64,000 nucleotides of DNA. Origin: Mesorhizobium tianshanense. Lineage in GTDB: Bacteria; Pseudomonadota; Alphaproteobacteria; Rhizobiales; Rhizobiaceae. The notes beneath the pieces were generated by a model that was given only the letters and a program-made list of their open reading frames with translations, did not search any database and was not told the DNA's origin. The position numbers and the translations under genes were made by a program. Positions 45,345 to 53,250 of this stretch are shown piece after piece. The stretch lies in the NCBI RefSeq assembly GCF_007830515.1, contig NZ_VLKT01000007.1, forward strand, positions 62,001 to 126,000, read 5' to 3'. Every line of letters starts with the position of its first letter. Within the stretch, counting starts at the first letter, position 1.

Positions 45345-45604
45345 GATCAGGCTCCGCCCTGTTCTGTCCAGATTGGCTTTTGGTACGAAAATGGCAGAGG
45401 CACAATGGTTTTTGATTTCATCACGCCGATTTAGGGATATGGTTAGGCGGAGCTTGCAAATGACTGAGCGGGGCCGGCTGGAGGGGCGGCCGCAGGGCAC
45501 TGCAAACAGGGAGGCAGATTTGCAATCCGGGTCGATGGTAAAGGTGCAGGCCAGCACTGGACCGTTGAGCTCAATGCGGAAGGCAACATGGGGTTGATGT
45601 TGCG

Positions 45605-46336
45605 ATGAGTCAGTTCGATCGCACTCTGGAATTCATGGATCAGCTGCAGCATGCCAACACGGCAGCTGCGGTCTGCGAGAAACTGCTTGGCGTCACGTCG
45701 AGTTTCGGGCTGACGGCACTGATGGCTGGAACTGTTCCGCAGCCAGGCACGCCGCGAGGTCAGCAAAAGGACCATGTGCTGCTCTGTGACTGGCCGGGAG
45801 AATGGCTGGAGCGCTATGTGGCGCGCAACTATGTCGACCATGATCCCGTCGTCAGCCACATGAAGCAGCTGCAGGCGCCGTTCCAATGGCGGGAAGCGTC
45901 TCAGGGCATTCGCATCGACAAAAGCAGCGGCGAGGTGATGGGCGACGCCAGCGAATTCAAACTGCGCGACGGCATGGCCTTCCCGCTGGTTACGCTCGAT
46001 GGTCAGATCGTCATGGTGTCGCTGGGCGGCGAGGCTGTGGAATTGTCGGAAGCCGAGTTCGGGCAGGTGTCGCTGGTATCGACCTATGCGATCGGCCGCG
46101 CCATGCAGCTCCATACGATGGCGGAAAAGACCATAGATCACATCGAATTGACGCCACGCGAGCGCGAATGCCTGCAATGGGCCGCCGTCGGCAAGTCCGA
46201 ATGGGAGATTTCGCAAATCCTCGGCATCTCGGAACACACGTCCGAGAAACACCTTCTTAACGCCAAAGGCAAACTCGGTGCCGTCAACCGGGTTCAAGCA
46301 GTCGCGGAAGCGATAAGGCGCGGCTATATTAGCTAG
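45605..46336 (+). CDS. LuxR-type quorum-sensing regulator with autoinducer-binding domain
   Basis: This 243-residue regulator has an N-terminal autoinducer-binding domain with the LuxR invariant residues: Trp and Tyr in EWLERYVARNYVDHDPVV, Asp-Pro in the same stretch, Trp in PFQW, and Gly in RDGMAFPLV. The C-terminal helix-turn-helix reads LTPRERECLQWAAVGKSEWEISQIL ... TSEKHLLNAKGKLG. It binds acyl-homoserine lactone made by the adjacent luxI product and then DNA. The gene lies 97 bp ahead of luxI on the same strand, with a lux-box-like palindrome in the gap. Confidence 0.95.
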   Translation: MSQFDRTLEFMDQLQHANTAAAVCEKLLGVTSSFGLTALMAGTVPQPGTPRGQQKDHVLLCDWPGEWLERYVARNYVDHDPVVSHMKQLQAPFQWREASQGIRIDKSSGEVMGDASEFKLRDGMAFPLVTLDGQIVMVSLGGEAVELSEAEFGQVSLVSTYAIGRAMQLHTMAEKTIDHIELTPRERECLQWAAVGKSEWEISQILGISEHTSEKHLLNAKGKLGAVNRVQAVAEAIRRGYIS

Positions 46337-46366
46337 CTCGGCCGCGCCGGCCTAGAAATTCTTGCC

Positions 46367-46380
46367 TACGTGATCACGTA
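46367..46380 (+). promoter_or_regulatory. lux-box-like palindrome upstream of luxI
   Basis: TACGTGATCACGTA is a perfect 14-bp palindrome in the short luxR-luxI gap, 53 bp ahead of the luxI ATG. The position fits a lux box overlapping or preceding the -35 region. It could bind the LuxR protein encoded just upstream and drive positive feedback on luxI. Confidence 0.65.
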
Positions 46381-46433
46381 ATTTTCTCGGGAAAGCCCGG
46401 CCGTATCTTCCTCTTGAACCCAGGAGACGGCCA

Positions 46434-47072
46434 ATGCTTTTTTCCCTCACCACACAAGAATTGATGGAACGCCCCGACCTTTGGGAGGCCGTTCATCGTT
46501 TACGCTACAAGATCTTCGTCGAGGAGATGGGGTGGAGCGATCTGCAGCGCCCCGATGGCCTCGAGATCGATCAGTTCGATCACGACGAGGCGGTCCATCA
46601 GATCGTCATCCGCAACGGCGAGCTCGCCGGTTATCAGAGGATGTTGCCGACAACGCGGCCGCATCTTCTGACCGAGGTGCTGGCGGACCTCTTTGAAGGG
46701 ACGCCGCCGTGCGGGCCGAACGTCTGGGAACTGACCCGCTATGCGGTGGCGCCGGGCTTTCGTGACGGCAAACGCGGCGTATCGACGGTCGGCACCGAGC
46801 TCATTGCCGGCTTCGTAGAGTGGGGGTTGAGCCGGAACGTCAATCAGGTGATCATCGAGTTCGAGCCGATGTGGGTCCTGCGGGCACTGCAGTTGCACTT
46901 CCTGGCGAAACCGCTTGGCTACCAGCGCACTTATGGCAACCAGCAGGTCGTCGCCACGCTGCTCACCTTCAACGAGCACACATTGCAGGTGGTGCGTTCG
47001 CGTCGCAACTATTCCGCGTCAGTTCTGGCCAAGGGATATCCCGACAGGCTCGGACTGAGGCGGGCCTCGTGA
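46434..47072 (+). CDS. Acyl-homoserine-lactone synthase (LuxI family)
   Basis: This 212-residue synthase makes the autoinducer from S-adenosylmethionine and an acyl carrier. The LuxI invariant residues are all present and almost at the standard numbering: Arg24, Phe28, Trp34, Asp46, Asp49, Arg69, Glu99 and Arg102 (RYKIFVEEMGW ... EIDQFDHDE ... GYQRML ... WELTRYAV). An AGGAGA ribosome-binding site precedes the ATG. The gene behind it, 14 bp away, encodes a crotonase-family enzyme, which may shape the acyl group. The acyl chain cannot be predicted from sequence. Confidence 0.95.
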   Translation: MLFSLTTQELMERPDLWEAVHRLRYKIFVEEMGWSDLQRPDGLEIDQFDHDEAVHQIVIRNGELAGYQRMLPTTRPHLLTEVLADLFEGTPPCGPNVWELTRYAVAPGFRDGKRGVSTVGTELIAGFVEWGLSRNVNQVIIEFEPMWVLRALQLHFLAKPLGYQRTYGNQQVVATLLTFNEHTLQVVRSRRNYSASVLAKGYPDRLGLRRAS

Positions 47073-47086
47073 GATTGGAGGCAGTC

Positions 47087-47836
47087 ATGAACGTCCACAC
47101 GCAAACAGAGTTCCGCAACCATACGCTGATCGTGACGGTGTCGTCCGATGACGGCCGGCCGGTGCTGGACAGGCGGGCCTATGAAAGCCTGGCCAAGACC
47201 TTCCATGAAGCCGCCGTAGACGACGACGTACGCGTCGTGGTGCTGCGCGGCCTCGCCGGCTGCTTCTGCCTCGGCGGCGACTTTTCCGAGTTCCTCGATG
47301 CCACCAAGCATCAACGACTGATCGCCGCCGTCACCGACATGTTCCGCACGCTGGCGACGTTTCCAAAACCGGTCCTTGCCTGTGTCGATGGTGACGCGGT
47401 CGGTGTCGGCTGCACCATCCTGTTCCATTGCGACATGGTGATCGCATCTGATGAAAGCACGTTCCGGGTGCCGTTCGTCGATTTCGGCCTGGTGCCGGAT
47501 GCGGCGACCAGCATCCTGGCGCCGCAGAAACTCGGTTATGCCGGCGCTTTCCGCTTCTTCTGCCTGGGCGACACGCTCAGTGCCGAGGACGCCAGGATGC
47601 TTGGCCTGGTCACGGAGATCATTGTGGAGGGCAGCGTCGAGGAAGCGGCACTTGGCAGAGCCAGGCAACTCGCCAAGAAGCCGGCCGCTGCACTGCTGCA
47701 GACGCGCGACCTGCTCAAGGGCGACACAGGCGCGCTCTGTGATCGCATCGACCAGGAGATTTCGCTGTTTCAGCAGGCCTTGCAGGACGACACCACGCTG
47801 CGGCGGCTGCAGCGGATTGCCCGGCTGGCGGCATGA
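47087..47836 (+). CDS. Enoyl-CoA hydratase/isomerase family protein linked to luxI
   Basis: This 249-residue crotonase-fold protein has the oxyanion-hole segments GLAGCFCLGGDFSEFLD (about 55-71) and VDGDAVGVGCTILFHCDMVIA (about 100-120). The catalytic region reads FRVPFVDFGLVPDAATS (about 126-142). Position 130 is Phe and 138 is Asp, where hydratases have Glu, so normal hydratase chemistry is doubtful; isomerase or binding functions remain possible. The ATG at 47087 starts 14 bp after the luxI stop, so the two are co-transcribed. A role in preparing or modifying the acyl donor of the autoinducer is a reasonable but untested inference. Confidence 0.9.
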   Translation: MNVHTQTEFRNHTLIVTVSSDDGRPVLDRRAYESLAKTFHEAAVDDDVRVVVLRGLAGCFCLGGDFSEFLDATKHQRLIAAVTDMFRTLATFPKPVLACVDGDAVGVGCTILFHCDMVIASDESTFRVPFVDFGLVPDAATSILAPQKLGYAGAFRFFCLGDTLSAEDARMLGLVTEIIVEGSVEEAALGRARQLAKKPAAALLQTRDLLKGDTGALCDRIDQEISLFQQALQDDTTLRRLQRIARLAA

Positions 47837-47869
47837 GAAGTCATTCGGAAAGATGACAAGAGCAATCGT

Positions 47870-47894
47870 GCCGCGCGCCCTTCGGGCGTGCGGC
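47870..47894. terminator. Strong hairpin between the crotonase and ppk2 genes
   Basis: GCCGCGCGCCC at 47870-47880 pairs with GGGCGTGCGGC at 47884-47894 with one wobble and a 3-nt loop. It lies between two convergent genes and can stop readthrough from either side, although no T-run follows. Confidence 0.5.
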
Positions 47895-47900
47895 AATGCT

Positions 47901-48809
47901 TCAGGCCCCTGTTCCCAGGAACGAAGGCCCTTCCCCGATGATCTTCTTGTCTTCCTTGCCGATGGCGTCGAGATCGCGGCCCTCATAGGGAAGCGACAAC
48001 AGGATGCGCTGTATGACGGCCAGCCGCGCCCGCCGCTTATCGTTGGCCCGCACGATGATCCAGGGCGCGCACTCCTTGTGCGTGCGCTCGATCATGAGAC
48101 CGCGCGCCCTGGTGTAGTCGTCCCATTTCGTGATGCCGGCAATGTCGATCGGCGAGAATTTCCAGCTCTTCAACGGGCTGTGGCGGCGATCGTGAAATCG
48201 TTCGAGCTGCGTTTCCTGGCCGATGTTCAGCCAAAACTTGAAGAAATGGATGCCCTCGTTGCAGATCATCCGTTCGAAATACGGCGTCTCGTCCAGGAAT
48301 TTCTCATGCTGCTCGGGCGTGCAGAAACCCATGACCGGCTCGACGCCGGCGCGATTGTACCAGGAGCGGTCGAAGGTGACGAACTCGCCGGATGTCGGAA
48401 AGTGCGCGACATAGCGCTGGAAATACCATTGTCCTGTCTCAGTCGGTGTCGGCTTGGTCAGGGCCACGTTGCGCGCTGTCCGGGGGTTCATGTATTGGCG
48501 CAGCACGAAGATCGTGCCGCCCTTGCCGGCGGCATCACGTCCTTCGAACAGCGACATCACCCGCTTGCCCGTCGATTGCAGCCATGCCTGCGCCTTGACC
48601 AATTCGATCTGCAGCCGCTCGAGCGTCTCGTCATACTCGTCGCTTTTCATTTTCTTGTCGTATGGGTAGCCGCCGGCGATCAGCTTGTTGTTGTCGACCC
48701 AGTCCGGAAGCTTGGGATCCTCGATGTCGAAGGTGAACGCCTTGCCGTCGATCCGGACCTTCAGCGGACCTGCAACGGGCGCGGCGGCATTTCCCCCAGG
48801 GTTTTTCAT
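47901..48809 (-). CDS. ppk2: Polyphosphate kinase 2 (PPK2)
   Basis: This 302-residue PPK2 transfers phosphate between polyphosphate and nucleotides. The family's Walker-like motif [18 protein letters not shown] lies at about residues 86-103, then [28 protein letters not shown], the catalytic lid stretch [17 protein letters not shown], and LRWKFSPID-like [14 protein letters not shown] single PPK2 domain, with a short N-terminal extension, is the usual class I length. It runs away from phoR, with 266 bp between the two starts. Together with phoR and phoU it gives this segment a phosphate theme. Confidence 0.95.
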   Translation of the reverse strand: MKNPGGNAAAPVAGPLKVRIDGKAFTFDIEDPKLPDWVDNNKLIAGGYPYDKKMKSDEYDETLERLQIELVKAQAWLQSTGKRVMSLFEGRDAAGKGGTIFVLRQYMNPRTARNVALTKPTPTETGQWYFQRYVAHFPTSGEFVTFDRSWYNRAGVEPVMGFCTPEQHEKFLDETPYFERMICNEGIHFFKFWLNIGQETQLERFHDRRHSPLKSWKFSPIDIAGITKWDDYTRARGLMIERTHKECAPWIIVRANDKRRARLAVIQRILLSLPYEGRDLDAIGKEDKKIIGEGPSFLGTGA

Positions 48810-49025
48810 CGAGACGAACCTTTCCAGCTCCAGGACTCATGCTATTGGGAGCCTTACTGCATCGGCCCGAAAATCGGAATCGATTTTCGGAAAGCACGAT
48901 GCAGCAGATTGAAAGTGGTAGAGCGTCCTTTGTGCGTCCAATCGGACGCTCGGCGTTCTAGCGCCGGTCCAGCGGGAAGTTTCCAACCGGCCGGCCGACT
49001 GAGGGCGGAGGCACGGCGCGCGCGA

Positions 49026-49080
49026 ATGGCTGACAATGGCTGACAATGGCTGACAATGGCTGACAATGGCTGACAATGGC
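49026..49080 (+). repeat. Decanucleotide tandem repeat covering the phoR translation start
   Basis: The unit TGACAATGGC occurs five times without change (49031-49080), preceded by a partial AATGGC and followed by degenerate copies. Every unit contains an ATG that opens a 5-codon frame, Met-Ala-Asp-Asn-Gly-stop, until the last ATG at 49076, which leads into phoR. The only GGAGG ribosome-binding site (49007-49011) is ahead of the first ATG. The stop of each mini-frame is 2 nt from a following ATG, which suits re-initiation. Copy-number change by slippage would alter the leader. Confidence 0.9.
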
Positions 49081-50356
49081 TGACATGGGGGCTGACATGG
49101 GCGCAGAGCAGCGAAGCACGGTGCAAGCCGTCGCCATCCGGCTGCGGAACAGCCGCTGGCTGCTGGCGGCCGGCATCGTTGCGATCCTGACGGTCTATGT
49201 TTTCGCAGACATGTCCGGCTATGTGGTGCTCCTGGCATGTGCCGTGCTGCTGCTTGCCGCCGCGATGCCGCCGGCCGGTGTTGCGCGCCAATCCGCCGAG
49301 GATGCTGCGGCGATCGAGGCAGGCGGGCTGCAACACCTGTCGGGAGAATATCTGGCGGCGGCCGTTGCCGATCCGCTGATTATCTTCGATCGCACCGCCA
49401 CGCTCGTCCATGCCAACGCCGCCGCCTTCGCCGCCTTCGGCGGCATCGCGCCGGGCATGTCGCTGTCGCTGAAATTCCGTGCGCCCGAAATGCAGGCCTT
49501 GCTAGACAATATTCTGTCGGGGGCCGCCGCTTCGGATGTCGTCGACTATACCGAAAAGCTTCCGGTCGAGCGGGCCTATCGGGTGAGTGCGTCCTCGGTC
49601 GGCCACGGCACCGACCTCTATGTGCTGGTCTTCAAGGACCAGAGCGAGGCGCGCCGGATCGATCGGATGCGCGCCGACTTCATCGCCAATGCCAGCCATG
49701 AGCTGCGCACACCACTCGCCTCGATCTCCGGCTTCATCGAGACGCTGCGCGGCCCGGCCCGCAACGACCCGGCGGCGCGCGAGCAGTTCCTGCAGATCAT
49801 GCAGAACCAGACCGGCCGCATGGCGCGCCTGATCGATGACCTGCTGTCGCTGTCGCGACTGGAGATGAAGCCCTACCTGAAACCGGGAACCAAGGTCGAT
49901 CTCCGCCAGATCCTTGACAGCGTCATCGATTCGCTTGGGCCGCTTGCCAAGGAGAACGGCGTCGCCATCGAGCGGGATTTCGCGGAGGGGCCGCTCGACG
50001 TGCCCGGAGATCGCGACGAACTTTTCCAGGTTTTCGAGAATCTGGCGGAAAACGCCTGCAAATACGGACAGTCGGGTGGACGTGTCGTGGTGACGATTGC
50101 CCACAGCGACGACGGTCCCGAACCGGGCGTCGACGTCACCATCCGGGATTTCGGCCTCGGCATCTCCGAGGAACACATCCCGCGCATCACCGAGCGCTTC
50201 TACCGCATCGATGTCGAAAACAGCCGGACCCAGAAAGGCACCGGCCTTGGCTTGTCGATCGTCAAGCATATCCTGACGCGCCACAACGCCAGGCTCTCGA
50301 TCAAGTCGGAGGTAGGCAAGGGGGCAGCTTTCACGGTTCATTTGCCGGCGCACTGA
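49076..50356 (+). CDS. phoR: Phosphate regulon sensor histidine kinase PhoR-like
   Basis: This 426-residue membrane kinase has two close N-terminal helices (about 27-60, WLLAAGIVAILTVYVFADMSGYVVLLACAVLLLAAAM). A PAS-like domain follows at about 95-195 (LSGEYLAAAVADPLIIFDRTATLVHAN). The phospho-accepting His is in IANASHELRTPLASISGF (about 201-218), and the ATPase has N, G1 and G2 boxes (ENLAENACKYG, DFGLGISEEHI, GTGLGLSIVKHILTRH). PhoU follows 110 bp on, but no pst transporter or phoB is in the window. The start could be 49076, 49085 or 49097; all lie in the repeat leader. Confidence 0.92.
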   Translation: MADMGADMGAEQRSTVQAVAIRLRNSRWLLAAGIVAILTVYVFADMSGYVVLLACAVLLLAAAMPPAGVARQSAEDAAAIEAGGLQHLSGEYLAAAVADPLIIFDRTATLVHANAAAFAAFGGIAPGMSLSLKFRAPEMQALLDNILSGAAASDVVDYTEKLPVERAYRVSASSVGHGTDLYVLVFKDQSEARRIDRMRADFIANASHELRTPLASISGFIETLRGPARNDPAAREQFLQIMQNQTGRMARLIDDLLSLSRLEMKPYLKPGTKVDLRQILDSVIDSLGPLAKENGVAIERDFAEGPLDVPGDRDELFQVFENLAENACKYGQSGGRVVVTIAHSDDGPEPGVDVTIRDFGLGISEEHIPRITERFYRIDVENSRTQKGTGLGLSIVKHILTRHNARLSIKSEVGKGAAFTVHLPAH

Positions 50357-50465
50357 CGCCGTACTATGTTTTAACCGGCTTTTTCTTTTTTCTGTCATCC
50401 GGCTAGCGTATCAGCGGGGATTCGAGGAGACGACTCAGGATCAAAGACCCCGGGAAGGCATTTCC

Positions 50466-51191
50466 ATGCAGTCCGTGCACATCGTCAGCGCCTATGACGA
50501 GGAGCTGAAGTATCTGTCGAAGCGCATCGCAGCGATGGGCGGGCATGCCGAACGCATGGTCGAACAAGCGATCACGGCCCTGGTCAACGCCGACCCCGGC
50601 CTTGCCCAGAAGGTCATCCATGACGATCTCGTTCTGGACGAGGGGCAGCGCGAGATCGATGACAAGGCAATCGTCATCATCGCCAAGCGCCAGCCGATGG
50701 CGACGGATTTGCGCGAGATCGTCGGCGCGATCCGCATCTCGGCGGATCTCGAACGGGTCGGCGACCTCGGCAAGAATGTCGCCAAGCGCGTGGTTGCCGT
50801 CATAGAAGGGCGCCAGCCGACCAGCCTGTTCCGTGGTATCGAGGCGCTGGCCGACCTGGCGTTGACGCAGCTCAAGGAAGTGCTCGACGTCTACGCGTCG
50901 CGCTCGGTGGAAAAGATCGGCTTCGTACGTGATCGCGACGACCAGATCGACGCCGTGTACACCTCGCTGTTTCGCGAGTTGCTGACCTACATGATGGAAG
51001 ATCCGCGCAACATCACGCCTTGCACGCACCTGCTGTTTTGCGCCAAGAACATCGAGCGGATCGGTGACCACGCCACCAACATCGCCGAGACGATCTACTA
51101 CATCGTCACCGGCGACCAGATGCCGGCCGAGCGGCCGAAGGGCGACAAGACAGACAAGATTGTTATCCCGGGAGCGCTACCCGCGAAATAG
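50466..51191 (+). CDS. phoU: Phosphate signaling complex protein PhoU
   Basis: This 241-residue all-helical protein has two PhoU repeats with the metal-binding E(D)xxxD motifs: LGRVDLSxxIE-like DLERVGDLGKNVAKRVV at about residues 96-112 and NIERIGDHATNIAETIYYIVTG at about 196-217. PhoU represses PhoR kinase activity when phosphate is abundant by bridging the Pst transporter. It lies directly behind phoR rather than behind pstB, an unusual order that leaves Pst elsewhere in the genome. Confidence 0.96.
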   Translation: MQSVHIVSAYDEELKYLSKRIAAMGGHAERMVEQAITALVNADPGLAQKVIHDDLVLDEGQREIDDKAIVIIAKRQPMATDLREIVGAIRISADLERVGDLGKNVAKRVVAVIEGRQPTSLFRGIEALADLALTQLKEVLDVYASRSVEKIGFVRDRDDQIDAVYTSLFRELLTYMMEDPRNITPCTHLLFCAKNIERIGDHATNIAETIYYIVTGDQMPAERPKGDKTDKIVIPGALPAK

Positions 51192-51301
51192 TCTGAGTTC
51201 ATCTCGCTCGGCCTCTCGAACGCTTCATGAAATTGCGCTAAACTATCCGGACGTTAAGCTTCTCAATTCCTCGATGACGGCCATGCTTTCAGGAGGCTGC
51301 G

Positions 51302-52309
51302 ATGGAATATGTTCGGGAGTTCAAGCCCGCGTCGCCGACGTCCAGCATCATCGCTTCCAGTGTCTACACGGCCGGCCGGCGTATCGCCGACATTCCGATC
51401 GAGGAGGCTGGCGAATGGGCCAGGAAGCCAGGCCATGTCGTCTGGATCGGCCTGCTGGAGCCCGACCGCAACCTGTTGCTTCGCGTCCAGGCGCAATTCA
51501 ACCTGCACGATCTGGCGATCGAGGACGCCGAGCATCCGCATCAGCGGCCTAAGATCGAGCAATATGGCGACGCCTTGTTCATCGTTGCCCGCACGGCTCA
51601 ACTGATCGATGGTCGTGTCACCTTCGGCGAGACCCATCTGTTCGTCGGTGCCGGCTACATCGTCAGCGTCAGGCACGGTCCATCGACTTCTTATGCCGCC
51701 GTTCGTCAGCACTGGGAAAGCTGCCCGCATTCGCTGGCCAAGGGCGAGGATTTCGTCCTCTATGCCATTCTTGATTTCATCGTCGACAACTACATGCCAG
51801 TGCTCGAGCAGATCGAGGATGAGGTCGAGGCGATCGAGGACAAGATTCTGCTGAAGCCGATGACCGGTTCCGATATAGAACGGCTCTACATGCTGCGCCG
51901 CGATCTCTTACGCCTGCGCAATGCAGCGCTTCCGCTGGTGGAAGTCTGCCGCCGGCTGACCAGCGCCGACCTGCCGCAGATCCATGCAGCCATGCACCCT
52001 CTGTTCCGCGACGTCACCGACCACATCCGCACTGTCCAGGAAAAGATCGACAGCTTGCGGGAGGTTCTCGCCTTTGCCTTCGAGGCGAGCCTTCTGGTTG
52101 GCCAGAGCCAGGAAACGGCGATCACCAAGAAGCTCGCCTCATGGGCTGCCATCCTGGCGGTGCCAACGGCGCTCGCCGGCATCTATGGTATGAATTTCAA
52201 CGACATGCCGGAGCTGAGGATGGAATATGGCTATCCGATCGTACTGGCGGCGATTATTTTGGTCTGCACGTTTCTCTACTGGCGCTTCCGCACGAGCGGC
52301 TGGCTGTGA
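51302..52309 (+). CDS. CorA family magnesium/cobalt transporter
   Basis: This 335-residue protein has a large cytoplasmic N-terminal domain with long helices (VLEQIEDEVEAIEDKIL and HIRTVQEKIDSLREVLAFAFEASLL). Two C-terminal membrane helices flank the pore motif YGMNFNDMPEL (about 296-306; the GMN signature of CorA). It probably forms a pentamer carrying Mg2+ or related divalent ions. A GGAGG ribosome-binding site sits just ahead of the ATG. The gene follows phoU by 110 bp and may share its transcript. Confidence 0.94.
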   Translation: MEYVREFKPASPTSSIIASSVYTAGRRIADIPIEEAGEWARKPGHVVWIGLLEPDRNLLLRVQAQFNLHDLAIEDAEHPHQRPKIEQYGDALFIVARTAQLIDGRVTFGETHLFVGAGYIVSVRHGPSTSYAAVRQHWESCPHSLAKGEDFVLYAILDFIVDNYMPVLEQIEDEVEAIEDKILLKPMTGSDIERLYMLRRDLLRLRNAALPLVEVCRRLTSADLPQIHAAMHPLFRDVTDHIRTVQEKIDSLREVLAFAFEASLLVGQSQETAITKKLASWAAILAVPTALAGIYGMNFNDMPELRMEYGYPIVLAAIILVCTFLYWRFRTSGWL

Positions 52310-52377
52310 AAATGAGCGAATAGGACAAGAACGGCCTTGCTCCTCATGCACAGAGGATCAAGCCATTCGCTATTTGC

Positions 52378-52896
52378 TCACCTGCTGCGGCGCCGCTCCG
52401 AAGCGGGCTGGAACGCAATGCGGGCGTGGTACTTGCAATAGGGGCCGGTTTCGGCCGCGTCGTTGCCGCAGAAATGGAAGTCTTCCGAAAGCGGGTCGCC
52501 ATTCGGCCATTTGCATGTCCGCTCGGTCAACTCGACCAGTTGCAGATGCCGCGAGATCGGCACGACGACGTTCTCGACCGGACGGATGTAATGACGCGCC
52601 ACTGGTTCGACGTTGAATTGCGCCTGCAGCGCGGTCGCACCGATCGACGTGGTGATATGCCGCGCAGTGCTTGCCGCCCGCGACACCGATTTTTGAACGC
52701 TCGATCCCTGTACGCTCTTCTTCTGGCGTGCCGGCGCGGCGGTCGAGCGTCCGCGGCCCGACAGTTTCAGCCGATGCACCTTGCCGATGACCGCATTGCG
52801 GCTGACACCCCCAAGCTGTGCGGCGATCTGGCTGGCGCTCAGCCCCTCCGACCACAATTTTCTAAGAAGTTCGACCCGCTCGTCAGTCCAATTCAT
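52378..52896 (-). CDS. gcrA: Cell-cycle regulator GcrA
   Basis: This 172-residue alphaproteobacterial protein has the conserved N-terminal helix-turn-helix MNWTDERVELLRKLWSEGLSASQIAAQLGGVSRNAVIGKVHRLKLS. A linker rich in basic residues follows, then a C-terminal segment with RTCKWPNGDP and DFHFCGNDAAETGPYCKYHARIAFQP. GcrA binds sigma-70 RNA polymerase at promoters carrying methylated GANTC and drives the cell-cycle programme with CcrM. A GAATC site lies 35 bp upstream of its ATG (52931-52935). The ATG at 52896 is used; the frame extends to 52920. Confidence 0.96.
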   Translation of the reverse strand: MNWTDERVELLRKLWSEGLSASQIAAQLGGVSRNAVIGKVHRLKLSGRGRSTAAPARQKKSVQGSSVQKSVSRAASTARHITTSIGATALQAQFNVEPVARHYIRPVENVVVPISRHLQLVELTERTCKWPNGDPLSEDFHFCGNDAAETGPYCKYHARIAFQPASERRRSR

Positions 52897-53038
52897 GAGA
52901 CCGCGCTCCTGCTGAAACATGCGGCGATCGGAATCCTTCCACGATCCGGCTTTCGCCGGGCAGACACCACATATATCGGGTGATTAGGTCCGCCGCACGA
53001 AATCTAGTTATTTCTCGACTACAAATACCTTATGCGCT

Positions 53039-53074
53039 GACTCGGTGACAAGAGTCCGAGGGCCAACACGAATC
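53039..53074. promoter_or_regulatory. Cluster of three GANTC (CcrM methylation) sites upstream of argD
   Basis: GACTC at 53039-53043, GAGTC at 53052-53056 and GAATC at 53070-53074 lie within 36 bp, with a fourth (GAATC, 52931-52935) upstream of gcrA. GANTC occurs roughly once in a few hundred bases in a genome of this composition, so three in 36 bp is unexpected. It suggests cell-cycle control through CcrM and GcrA. Confidence 0.6.
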
Positions 53075-53201
53075 GGTTTTTTAGGTTTTCCCCAACTTGC
53101 CCGGTCGCTTATGAGCCGGCGCCTCGCTGGAGGGCTTGCCGCGCGTCCTTGCGCGACGTTTTCGTTGACTTCATGGCCGAAAAACACGATAAGCCGCAAA
53201 G

Positions 53202-53223
53202 GCCGCCGCTTTGGCGGCTTTTT
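53202..53223 (+). terminator. Terminator-like hairpin in the argD leader (possible attenuator)
   Basis: GCCGCC at 53202-53207 pairs with GGCGGC at 53213-53218 across a GCTTT loop, followed by TTTTT to 53223. An alternative partner AAGCCGC at 53191-53197 can pair with GCGGCTT at 53214-53220. No gene ends upstream on this strand, so the hairpin must act on the argD transcript. Confidence 0.6.
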
Positions 53224-53250
53224 GATTTTCCGGTTCCGGAGACGCATATA

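Larger units (their letters stand above)
52897..53250. other. Divergent intergenic region gcrA-argD
   Basis: These 354 bp carry no supported gene. They hold four GANTC sites (52931-52935, 53039-53043, 53052-53056, 53070-53074), the last three within 36 bp, and an intrinsic-terminator-like hairpin at 53202-53223 only 28 bp before the argD ATG. An Arg-rich frame crosses the region from GTG at 53045 to TAA at 53251; it may be a leader peptide or, more likely, a shadow. Confidence 0.5.

Noticed and set aside
45345..45557. Extended start of the SBP_bac_3 gene at 44493
   Set aside because: The upstream residues contain no signal sequence, and the hydrophobic signal starts at the GTG at 45344.
47451..49043. 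A 530-residue plus-strand frame across the crotonase, ppk2 and phoR leader
   Set aside because: It is Arg/Ser-rich with no domain and conflicts with three real genes.
49026..49080. Tandem repeat as a CRISPR array
   Set aside because: The unit is 10 bp with no spacers; this is a simple tandem repeat, not CRISPR.
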